Shown here: piece by piece, positions 21,363 to 30,914 of the stretch
How the letters are laid out: each line of letters begins with the position of its first letter
How positions within the stretch are numbered: the first letter of the stretch is position 1
Assembly (NCBI GenBank): GCA_029204225.1
Contig: CM055107.1
Location: 18,778,218 to 18,842,217, forward strand
Source of the DNA: Diphasiastrum complanatum
Taxonomy: Eukaryota > Streptophyta > Lycopodiopsida > Lycopodiales > Lycopodiaceae
DNA: 64,000 nt
Reading direction: 5' to 3'
Translations under genes and position numbers: made by a program
The notes under the pieces: generated by a model
Told to the model about the DNA's origin: nothing
Database searches by the model: none
The model's input: only the letters and a program-made list of their open reading frames with translations

Positions 21363-22250
21363 TCTACTCATCACTTCCTCCCTCCTCGTCTCCTTCATCT
21401 TGTAGGTGCACGTTGGTGGCCACATCTTCAAACTCTCCTTTGCTCTCATTCACGTACTCTTCCACGTTCTCTTCCACATTTTTCTCATTTTCTTCCACAT
21501 CACGAACACTTGAAGTTGTAGAGCCTCTCTACAAAATAGAATCAAAGATTTAATTAAATTGAGATCAAACTTACTTGTAAACCACAAAGTAAACAATCAC
21601 AAAACAATAAAGATTAAGAGTTTCTGATTGGAAACAATCCATGGGATTCCATAAAAGCCTTAAGGCCGGCATATCCATGATCGTAACCTTGCTTGTACTC
21701 CGCGGTGGTCATGTGTCTTCCAAAATCACTAAGCTACATTCAACAAAAAAACACAGTTTAGCAATACAATATAGTTTAGCAATAAAAAACATTAACAATC
21801 TCACTACAAAAATAGAATCATACTAAAAAATATTGCACTTACAAATTGGGCCTCTAGATTGTCCCTTCCTCCCGATCCCAAGTGGCTTTGGCCATGTTTT
21901 AAGAGCTTCTCGGCGGCGGCCCTACGTTGTTGTTCATACTTTTGGGGATTGTTTTGCAACAATTCCCCTTTCACCTTCCTCCAATCCATTTTGAAGCACC
22001 ATCCAGGCTTCGTGGGATCCTTGGGATTCCTCACGACTCTTCTCATCAATTGCCTTTTGTTTTGAATCCAAAGGCACATTGTATTCAAGACCCAAGTCCT
22101 ACTAAAAGCATTGGATTGAGGGAATTCAGAATATAAAATCTCTATTATTTTATTTTTGTCTTCAAACGATTGGGAGGACCAATCGATCATGTAATCTTTA
22201 CCAAAATATAAAGCAACTAAATCACGCAAACGAGCATGAACCACATTCCC
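21363..22250 (-). pseudogene. Transposase_24-like gene of CACTA copy 2
   Basis: The main minus-strand ORF (21804-22244) includes MIDWSSQSFEDKNKIIEILY, RKVKGELLQNNPQKYEQQRR and GHYS-like HGQSHLGSGGRDNLEAQF. It ends at a GTAAGT donor. A further exon near 21630-21740 gives DFGRHMTTAEYKQGYDHGYA, and a last exon after a TTTTGTAG acceptor near 21535 encodes an acidic tail (DEGDEEGGSDE). This matches the Transposase_24 type of plant CACTA accessory proteins. The N-terminal exon seen in copy 1 is missing: sequence jumps at 22265 directly to the transposase side. Confidence 0.65.
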
Positions 22251-22265
22251 ATGCGTATTTTTTAT

Positions 22266-22986
22266 AGCTCCACCACGTGCATCAGATAGCGATTCATCTC
22301 ATGATCACAACAACATGTATATATTGTTAGTGATATTGACATCAATTGCACTTTATTTGTTATTTGAATATGAGTGTATAATTTTTCTTACAAATTTATT
22401 CTTACAATGACATTTGATTGGAATTATGAATTCTAGGAAAATTATTGTACCTCCACGTGATTTAGAGAAAGAAAAAAGAATTGGGCCCTAGTGACAGAAA
22501 AAAGAAGCAAGCAAGACTAAAGTACAATGAACAACTATTGACTGGTTCATCTTCAAGCTCTTCCATCAGTCGATGTAGACCGACTGCCTATTGATCCATC
22601 ACATGTATGTATATTGATTTATGTCATAATTTTTTTATTTGTAATAGTGATGTACTCCGATTTGCTCTTTGGATATAGTATATTGCTCTTTGTAAAACCA
22701 AGACACCACTCCATCACAAATGAAGGTTCAAAATGCACTAAATGTCCAAAGACTATTTTGTCAATTTTTGTCACATGCTAAAATTTGTCAATTTTCACTT
22801 GAATGACACTGAAAGAATTTGTGCAATTTGCAATTGGATTATTGGACCAATTTCAATCAGAATATGATCAGACGATACCATGTACATGCACACAATGCAA
22901 AGGGCTTAGGATTCGGACAAGGAGGATTGTCAACGATCATATTTGGGCCAATGGAGTGCACATAGAGAATCCAAGAGTACGAGAGG
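22266..22986 (+). pseudogene. CACTA transposase N-terminal exons, copy 2
   Basis: Homologous to 14715-15431. It keeps the zinc-binding-like block PCTCTQCKGLRIRTRRIVND, but the upstream coding block is broken: TAG and TGA stops appear near 22489 and 22594 where copy 1 is open. It starts only a few bases after the minus-strand Transposase_24-like gene because the intergenic region is deleted in this copy. Confidence 0.6.
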
Positions 22987-23094
22987 TAAACTCTTTAAAG
23001 TGTTTTTCAGAAATGCTTTAATTTTTGACCCTTATGACACTTCAAGTATAGTTTGGCCAATAAATATTGAGTGATAGGATGAGTGCCACGATAC

Positions 23095-23312
23095 TTTGAA
23101 GTTAATCTCTCACTTGCTTCTAAAAGGAAAAATCCAAATAGAATATTTATATGACGTTAATCTCTCACTTGCTTCTAAAAGGAAAAATCTAAATAGAATG
23201 ATTAGATGAAGTTAATCTCTCACTTGCTTCTAAAAGAAAAAATCCAAATAGAATGATTAGATGTAGTTAATCTTGATTTCAATATTCAATCACCTATAAT
23301 AGACTCATTCAC

Positions 23313-23376
<64 letters not shown>
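23095..23376. repeat. 62-bp tandem units then GA microsatellite, in CACTA copy 2
   Basis: Same order as in copy 1: three units with TTAATCTCTCACTTGCTTCT at 23095-23290, then a pure GA run at 23316-23376. Confidence 0.85.
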
Positions 23377-23378
<2 letters not shown>

Positions 23379-23625
23379 ATGAAAGAGTTAAAGGTAACCA
23401 GCACTTCCAACTCTAGGAAGGTGTGTAGCCCTTGTTTTCTTCCATTAAAGACGTGGTTCAAATGTTTTTTTTTGGAAGATGAATTCCACAAAAAAGCCCA
23501 AACGCCGCAGGGAGGGAGCATGTGGTGACATTCTAGAGTAGGATATAATCATGTGGTCCGGGAGTTTTGATTAGCACTCTATAATGTTCTCTATGTTTTT
23601 CTCTTCATGTGTGTTTAGGGTCGGT

Positions 23626-23834
<209 letters not shown>

Positions 23835-23849
23835 AACTGATACATCTAA

Positions 23850-24450
23850 CATTTTCAACTTTTGCAAAAGAAAGACCATAAATTGGTTCCAAGAAAAAGA
23901 GTGGCAAGAGAGATCGACAATATTATTGGGATCATCATTGGCCCTCCATGATGCTCTTGTTGATGATGAGCCCTTGTATGATATAATTAGTTCATCAATG
24001 CCTTGTGATTCAATCCATGTCTCCAAATCTCTAGAACGTTCTTACTACCCAACCACACCTATTCTCATATAAAGCAATTACCTCGTCGTCTACATCAAGG
24101 CTTAAAACAGATGATGGAAATTGATGAGCGCAAGAGACTAATGCATCTGAATCTAGCTCATCTAGATCTACTTCCTCGCAAACAAGTTCCAACGATGAAA
24201 ATGCGCTTCCAATGAATGATGAATTTGAAGGAGACATGCTGGATGACATGTACGAGAACAATAGTGCAGCTAGATACAATGAACAAGATGAGGAGGCCTT
24301 TTTGTCTAAAGAAGAAAAGAAATTGCAAGAAGAATCAAAGGCCTCATCGTATCCTAGAGCAAAGACATCTCGTTTGGCGACTTCTCTACTTCTATTAAAT
24401 CTTCAAGCCAAATATAGATGGAGTGACCAAAGCCTCACATCATTATTTGA
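23850..24450 (+). pseudogene. CACTA transposase exons before Transposase_21, copy 2
   Basis: The first part matches the exon at 16204-16437 with a 21-bp deletion. At about 24060 the sequence jumps to the equivalent of 17635. The 1.2 kb that carries the SET-like ORF and the start of the next exon in copy 1 is absent. The rest (EAFLSKEEKKLQEESKASSY and KYRWSDQSLTSLFE) matches copy 1 and ends at a GT donor at 24451. Confidence 0.75.
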
Positions 24451-24553
24451 GTAATTTTTTTTCATCTACTTGTCAGTTTTACTTTGAAACAAAATTTACA
24501 ATTTGGACATCGAGTGATAATTTTTTTATAATGATTTCTTTTGTCATGTACAG
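24451..24553 (+). other. 103-bp intron in CACTA transposase, copy 2
   Basis: Begins GTAATTTTT and ends TTTTGTCATGTACAG. Position and phase match the intron 18037-18136 of copy 1. Confidence 0.7.
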
Positions 24554-25237
24554 ACTATTGAAAAACAAAATTCTCCTAGAAGGGAATGTCATGCCTAAGA
24601 CAAGAGATGAGGCACGAAAGATGTTGTCTAACATCGGGATGGACTACAAGCAATATCATGCATGTCCAAAAGATTGTATTTTATATTGAGGAAGGTACGA
24701 ATCACTCAAAAAATGTCCCATTTGTGATACTCCTTGATATAGAGATGATTGCAAGGGGCAACCATTATGTGCAAAGTTTTACGACATTTTCCAGTAATTC
24801 CACGATTGCAATGTTTATTTCGTTGTAAATATCTTGCACAACTTATGGATTGGCATGCACACCATACCTCTACAGATGGGATGATGAGGGTACCTTCAGA
24901 TTCATCTGCATGGAAACACATCAACAAAGAGTATTTAAGCTTTGTTAGATTTGGTCTGGCAACAGATGGTGTAAACCACTTTGGTGTACGAGAAACTACG
25001 TGGTCCATTTGGCCTGTTTGCTTGGTAAATTATAATATTCCTCCTTGGTTGAGTACAAAAAAGGGACACATTATGTTGGCACTTTTAATTCCTGGCCAAC
25101 GCAAGGTTAAGAACATGGATGTGTATCTTGAGCCGCTTATTGACGAGTTGGAAGATTTGTGGAAGGGAATAAAAGCATATGACATTTCGCGCCCCTTACA
25201 TGAGAGGGAGTTTACACTACATGTCGTTGATGCATGA
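24554..25237 (+). pseudogene. CACTA transposase, Transposase_21 core, copy 2
   Basis: Same block order as copy 1 (LLKNKILLEGNVMPK, HACPKDCILY, WHAHHTSTDGMMRVPSD, FGLATDGVNHFG, VYLEPLIDELEDLW). TGA stops occur near 24689 and 24735 where copy 1 has CGA arginine codons, and there are small deletions near 24748, 24942 and 25225. The arginine at the site of copy 1's own TGA (18388) is intact here, so the two copies decayed independently. Confidence 0.88.
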
Positions 25238-25388
25238 CTATCCAGGATTAGGTGAATGCTCAGGTAATCATTCAAACAATGTCTATCTTGTGTACATAGG
25301 AGTTTGTTTACAGTTACATACAACTAGTAATTCTTGACATTTACATGATATACTACAATGGCTTTAATTATTCTTTGACATATAGTGA

Positions 25389-26290
25389 TTGATAGTATCC
25401 ATTTGTTGGGCAAGCTTTCAAACGGCTGAAAAAAATGCTTGTTTTTTGTGCGGGCCAAATCTTGTGGGAAGATACTCTTTTAGTCTCAAAAAAGTGGTTT
25501 ATGAAAATCATCGTAGATACTTGGATGAAGGCCATCCATTCAGAGACACTCATAGAAGAGGTTTTGGAGGAAGAGTTGAGAGAGAGATGCCTCCAAAGAG
25601 GATGTCCGTGAAAGATTGGCGAATATTATGGGAGGAATCTCAAGCAAAGCCAATCGATGGTATGAAAAGATTATCTATATTTCATCGTTTGGAATATTGG
25701 AATAACCTTTTGATTAATCACCTACTTGATCCCATGCACATATTTAAAAATGTGGGTGAATCTATTTGGAAACACTTGATTGGTGAAAAAGATACCATTG
25801 CTGCAAGGCACGATCTAAAAGAATCATACACCAAAAAAGAATATTGGATAAAGAATGGTGAAGATCATGCTCCAAAAGTACCTTGGACATTCACTAAGGA
25901 GGAGCTTAACCATGTGCGCTCCATTATTCATGACATTAAAACACCAACTATTTTTGCCCATTCTCTATGGTCATCATTCATAGTGGATGGAAAGTTGCAA
26001 GGTCTAAAATCTCATGAATATTCAATTCCTCTATCCATTGTCAATTCGTGGGTACTTGTCAAAAGATTTATGTGAGACCATATACAAACTATCAATCATT
26101 GTCAGGTATTTACATGTACTTGGTGTCTTTTTTTATTTAGTATTTATCGATTGGAAATTCAAATAGACATAAAATGGATTGAATATGTTGTAGATGGATG
26201 TGTTCAAAAAAATTCCATGAGCTGGATCTCTGCAAGAGACATGAGGATATGGTGGAGATTGTGTGCATGTTTGAGAGATATTTTAGACTT
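25389..26290 (+). pseudogene. CACTA transposase, distal Transposase_21 and DUF4218 start, copy 2
   Basis: A 228-codon frame, the longest intact transposase piece in the window, carries RYSFSLKKVVYENHRRYLDE, EYWNNLLINHLLDPMHIFKN, KEELNHVRSIIHDIKTP and DGKLQGLKSHEYS. It then breaks, and the DUF4218 block (KRHEDMVEIVCMFERYF-like) ends abruptly at about 26290, where a copia LTR begins. Everything downstream in copy 1 is missing here. Confidence 0.88.
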
Positions 26291-26292
26291 CC

Positions 26293-26371
26293 AGAGAGAG
26301 TATATTTAGATAGGATACTGGTGCTCAGGATCTGAATTTGGGTGAGTCGAAGTGAAGATTAATTCCCACAC
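26293..26371 (-). mobile_element. copia LTR fragment, minus strand
   Basis: On the minus strand an LTR starts with TGTGGGAATTAATCTTCAC directly after an AAGGAGGAG polypurine tract. Only ~80 bp remain before the join to CACTA sequence at about 26291. The start is of the common plant copia type TGTTGGGAATTA. Confidence 0.65.
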
Positions 26372-26710
26372 TCCTCCTTAAGCTTGACTCCTAGATCTTG
26401 AATGAAATTTAGCAACCTGCATAAAACAACATGCTTTTCCCATCGAAAGAGGCTTAGTCAAGATATTTGCCGACATATTGTCAGTCGGACAGTAACTTAA
26501 TTTGGCAACCTTCTTCAAAACTTTCTCTCTAAGAAAATGAAATTGAACTTCGATGTGTTTGGTTCTGGAGTGAGTTCATGGGTTCAGAGATAGAGCAATG
26601 CGCTCTGATTGTCGCAATGGAGTATAATTGGACTGAATTAAGGGACTATAAGATCCTGATGCAATCTCTTAAACAAGATGATTTCCTTCACTGCAGAGTA
26701 ACTCTAGACA
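26372..26710 (-). pseudogene. copia RNase H fragment
   Basis: Minus-strand reading gives PIILHCDNQSALLYL, then, in shifting frames, RTKHIEVQFHFLREKV and DNMSANILTKPLSMGKACC. These are the CDNQSA and TKPL hallmarks of copia RNase H. It is frameshifted at least twice. The polypurine tract and LTR fragment follow in the correct order. Confidence 0.8.
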
Positions 26711-27530
26711 TGTCACAAAGTGCGATTCCAAAGTTAAGGTCCAATCTAGAATGTTTGTAGATTCTATGACCCTTTAGTTGTAATCTATAATAATTTAAGA
26801 TTAACTGAAACTTCATTTCATGAAATTTGCACTTTTGGATACCAAGGACTATCCAAACATCATATAGAGCAATCCATCTTTTCCATGACTCCTTTTGCGC
26901 TGAACCTACTCCTTCCATTCCTGAAACACCCCCCACTTTTTAGACCCTCTTGTCTTTTTAGATGAGTGAGATGAAGATAGTGCTTCACAATTTAAAATCT
27001 TCTCACAAGACATCTGTGACATTGGAGACCAGTGTACCTTTGAGTTCTGCCAAAAGCTGATAGATTTCCATGGTCCTGCCGCACTATTGAGTTCAAGTCT
27101 GCTTGTACTGCTTTTAAACTTTGGAGCCTACCCACTGTGAATTTTATTGCTCCCATAGCAATTGAACTCTGGATCTAACTTGCTCAATAGATGTTGTCAA
27201 GTCACACCTGACTTTCCTCTTTATATGCCAACACATGATTGATGCATCTATAGAGCTGGCTGCAACCCTTCTACCACAACCTGGGAGATGCCAAAAACAT
27301 CAAAGAGATTGAACACCTTCTCAAAAGACCAAGTTTTTTTACCCTGCAGGAAAAAATCTTCCAAAACTCAAATAAAAGGACTAGTACTTTCAATCTAAAC
27401 AATTCAAGTTTGGTGGTTTCTAGACAGAACATGGAAAAAAGAAAGAAACTTACTGGATACAAAGGAAAGAAAGGACAATGCAGTGGTACAAAGAAGAGTT
27501 ACTGGTTAGAATACTAAACTTTTATAGGAA
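26711..27530. other. unassigned spacer
   Basis: No motif, LTR edge or repeat recognised in 820 bp. The short ORFs on both strands have no family resemblance that I can see. Confidence 0.35.
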
Positions 27531-27534
27531 TTGA

Positions 27535-28017
27535 CTGGCTCGCAAGATGACAAAGTTTTGGATAAGAGAACCATTCATGTGAAGCACTTTCCTACATCCA
27601 TTCACACCATTCAAATGCATCTCACTGTGCATTTGGTAGATGATGTGGCCATTGCAGGTACATCATATACATTCGTCAATTGTCTATTCTTAGTCCATCA
27701 TAGACTATCGGCATTGTGGTGACAATGTTCTCTCATTAATATTGTTTTCTCATCAATATAGCCACTGTCCATAGCCGTTGGATGTTTTTCTTGGAACGAT
27801 TCATGAAAACATTGAAAGGCTTTGTATGAAAAAGAGCAAGGCCTGAGGGTAGCATGGCAAAAGGATGATGAGCGTGTTATTGGGGAGGTTCCTCGGGGAA
27901 AAGGAGTGATCATGAGAATGAGTGAATCCTTCAGGGAGAAGGTGAATAAGTTTTGCATTCTTAATAGCGAAGAAATGCAAAAGTGGATTTCAAGATATGA
28001 AGAGGCTTTTCTCCTCC
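27535..28017 (+). pseudogene. third CACTA transposase fragment (DUF4218-like)
   Basis: Plus-strand frames give HFPTSIHTIQMHLTVHLVDD, then RWMFFLERFMKTLKGFV, a TGA stop, and KRARPEGSMAKG. Next comes RGKGVIMRMSESFREKVNKF. This is the same region as 19880-20360 of copy 1 but clearly diverged, so it is a different CACTA family. It joins a minus-strand copia RNase H at about 28018 without any spacer. Confidence 0.8.
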
Positions 28018-28819
28018 AATAAGCTTTTCTCTCGCAAAATGGTGTGTCACTTCTATGTGCTTGCTTCTTGCATGAAATATGAGATTATTGGCAACAGCTT
28101 GGGCCGAGATGTTATCACACTTGATCATTGGTAGATCATCTTCCTTGATGCACTTTAGCTCCATTAATAACCTCTTGATCCAAAGCACCTCTTTGGTAGT
28201 TGTAGTGAGTGCTTTGTACTCGGTCTCACATGAAGAGAGAGATATAGTATCTTGCTTTTTGGAAAGCCAAGATATCAAATTGCCTCCAAGAAAGATAGTG
28301 TATGCACTAATAGACTTTCAATCCATCTTGTCACTTGCAAAGTTCGAATCCGAGTAGCCAACAATGGATAGATCTTCACTTTTATAAATTAGACCATAAT
28401 CGCAAGATGAAGATACATATCTTAGAATCCTCTTGGCCATATTCCAATGATGGATCTTAGGATCTTGCATAAATTGACTCAATTTGTGCACACAAAAACT
28501 TAGATCGGGCCTAGTAATGGTAAGCCAAATCGAGGAGCCTACAAGACTCTTAAGAAGTGTGATGTCCTCAAAGGATCTTTCATCACCTTTATTAGGATCT
28601 TTTACAATTTGCTCCATTGGAGTATCTATGCTCTTACAATTTTCAATATGGAATTTTCATATTTGACATGATTTTCATAAAAATCAATTTCTAGGCCTAG
28701 GATGTAATGTATCTCTCCTAGATCTTGCATTTTAAACTCACATCCAAGTGCTAGCTTAGTTTCATCAACTAGCTTGATACAACTTCCACAAAGAATAATG
28801 TCATCAACATAGATTAGAA
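28018..28819 (-). pseudogene. copia copy A: RNase H and end of reverse transcriptase
   Basis: Minus-strand frames match copy B (40472-46678) closely: YVDDIILCGSC, DLGEIHYILGLEIDFYE, then SLVGSSIWLTITRPDLSF, YSDSNFASDKMD, SLSSCETEYKAL and RSKHIEVTHHFAREK. It includes RNase H active-site blocks. There are frameshifts near 28320 and 28626. The 3' end is lost at the join with the CACTA fragment, and the 5' side is separated from the rest of RT by the 800-bp insertion at 28820. Confidence 0.9.
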
Positions 28820-29619
28820 TGTGGAAAAAGTACAAAAAGGACCAAGAGTGGATCCTAATCTGATCCTCAAGAGAGATTGGTTGTCAGATTACTTGATCTA
28901 TCAATCTACTTCAGATTAAGATCAATCTAGATCAATTCTAGACACAAAATCCTAACAAGAACAATCATTAACTGAAGGTAAGTGTACTTTATGGTTTCAC
29001 ACGTGTGAAACACTGTCTGAGTACGTACTCCAACCTAAAAATCAAGTACACATTGAATGTAGACAAATGGAGAGAATCACTCAAAATTGCTTCCAAACCC
29101 AAGATTGGTATCTCACAATGATTATGGCCAAATGTGGCTCTATATATACAATAAGTGGGAGCTCGTGGTACTGATCATCCCTCTGATCCCACATGTGTGA
29201 AGGTGCCTTGTCATATGATGATTCATCATGCAAAACTGACACTTGGACAAAACCTTCTATTTTGAGAACTTTTGGTCCATTTTCCTTCTATATGGATATC
29301 TACTTGAAAATCTTCTAGAAGTCAAAATTCGTCTGCTTCAGTTTATTCCACACATGTGAGCTGTCCTCTACACATGGGATGTGACACCTAACCAAAGGAT
29401 GTGGCTCATGAAAGCAATAGATTGATGCCATGTGTCATATATCTAGAAAACTAGTTTTTGGCCTTTTTAGCCACTAGAACTTGAATTAAATCATATGTAC
29501 AACCTATATGATTATGGTACATGACAAGTACACTATTTTCACACGTGGGAACACACATGTGTGTTTATCTATGTACAAGATTTTTGGCCTCTACCAAGCT
29601 TATTTTTGAATTTTTCACA
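28820..29619 (-). mobile_element. 800-bp LTR-like insertion with 5-bp target duplication
   Basis: This segment splits the YIDD/YVDD region of copia copy A. It begins TGTGGAAAAAGTAC and ends GAATTTTTCACA, so it has TG...CA and short inverted ends. It is flanked on both sides by TAGAA (28815-28819 and 29620-29624). Removing the segment and one TAGAA restores the alignment to copy B. A TATATATA box near 29140-29155, in the minus orientation TATATATAGAGCC, suits an LTR promoter. With no coding sequence, a solo LTR is most likely. The strand is inferred from the TATA box only. Confidence 0.8.
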
Positions 29620-30914
29620 TAGAAGAATGACAATATTGCTATCAACAAACTTTAGATACATGGAAGGATCATAGTCACTAAGAGTAAATCCTAGTGAGAT
29701 AAGAAAAGAATTAAGTCTTGAATACCATGATCTTGGTGCTTGCTTGAGTCCATAAAGACTTTTAAAGAGCAAGCACACTTTGGACTCATCCTTGATGAAT
29801 CCTTGAGGTTGTTCCATATAGATCTCCTCCTCAAGATAATCATTTAGAAAAGCATTGGATACATCTAATTGAAACACCTTCCACTTGAAAAAACAAGCAA
29901 GAGAAATAAGAATTCTTATTGTCACCATCTTTGCAACGGGTGCAAAGGTCTCCAAATAACCAAGGCCATGGATTTGAGCAAATCCTTTGGCACATAATCT
30001 TGCTTTATGCTTGTTGATGGTGCCATCATGATTGAACTTGATCTGAAATACCCACTTGCAACCAATCACATGCTTGCTGGATGGAGGATCCACAAGCTCC
30101 CAAGTATTATTGGTGATCAATTCATCATACTCTTGCTTCATGGCATCATGCCACTACTTGGTATTGAGTGCCTCTTGTACATTCTTTGGCTCTTCATGAG
30201 AGACATAAAAAACATAATTAGTTGAATCAAGATCTACTTGTTTGCCTTTGTCAACATATGAGAGCCTCTTAGGCTCAGATCTATCTCTCATGGATCTTCT
30301 TGGTGAGAAAATCCAAGGAGAGTCTTCTTCAAATCTCGACCCCATCACATCATGATTGTCTTCAAAATCAACAATTGATGATGCGTCCATAGATTTCTTG
30401 ATATCGGCCTCTTCAAAAGATGAGTGTTGATCTTCATGAAAGACAACATCTCTACTTTCAATAACTTGAGAAGTAGAGAGTATAAAGACTCTATAGGCCT
30501 TCTTGGTGGATGAGTATCCAACCATGATCCCTTTGCATGCACTAGGATCTTCCTTCTTCCTTGTTTCCAAGGGAATATGGACAAAGCATAAGCAGCCAAA
30601 AACTCTAAGGTGATCAACCTTAGGCTTCTTCAAAAATAAGATTTCATATGGTGACCCTATTGCAAAGATAATTTGCACAATTAATGACTTCTCCCCAAAA
30701 ATCTTTGGGTAAAGATGCCTCAATTCTCATAGATTTTGCACATTCACATAGAGATCTATTCTTTCTCTCGGCCACTCCATTTTGAGATGAAGAGTAGGCA
30801 CAAGAGAACTCTCTTTTGATGCATTCAAGCTCACAAAAATCATGAAATTTATTGGAGATATATTCACCACCTCCATCACTTCTCCCGAGTGGATTAACTC
30901 CAAAGGATGCTTTC
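29620..30914 (-). pseudogene. copia copy A: integrase and reverse transcriptase N-terminal part
   Basis: The RT frame 29569-30141 has WELVDPPSSKHVIGCKWVFQ, HKARLCAKGFAQIHG, ETFAPVAKMVTIRILISLA and YGLKQAPRSWYSRLNSF. Upstream, 30154-30723 holds the integrase C-terminal region and linker (KKPKVDHLRVFGCLCFVHIP, MVGYSSTKKAYRVF). Integrase core sequence in other frames extends to 30914, where the element stops at an X-type LTR. Gag and protease of this copy are missing, although a gag piece of the same family occurs at 36856. Confidence 0.9.

Noticed and set aside
21802-21815. CACTACAAAAATAG as a CACTA element terminus
   Set aside because: It lies inside the Transposase_24-like gene, in a likely intron, without an inverted partner.
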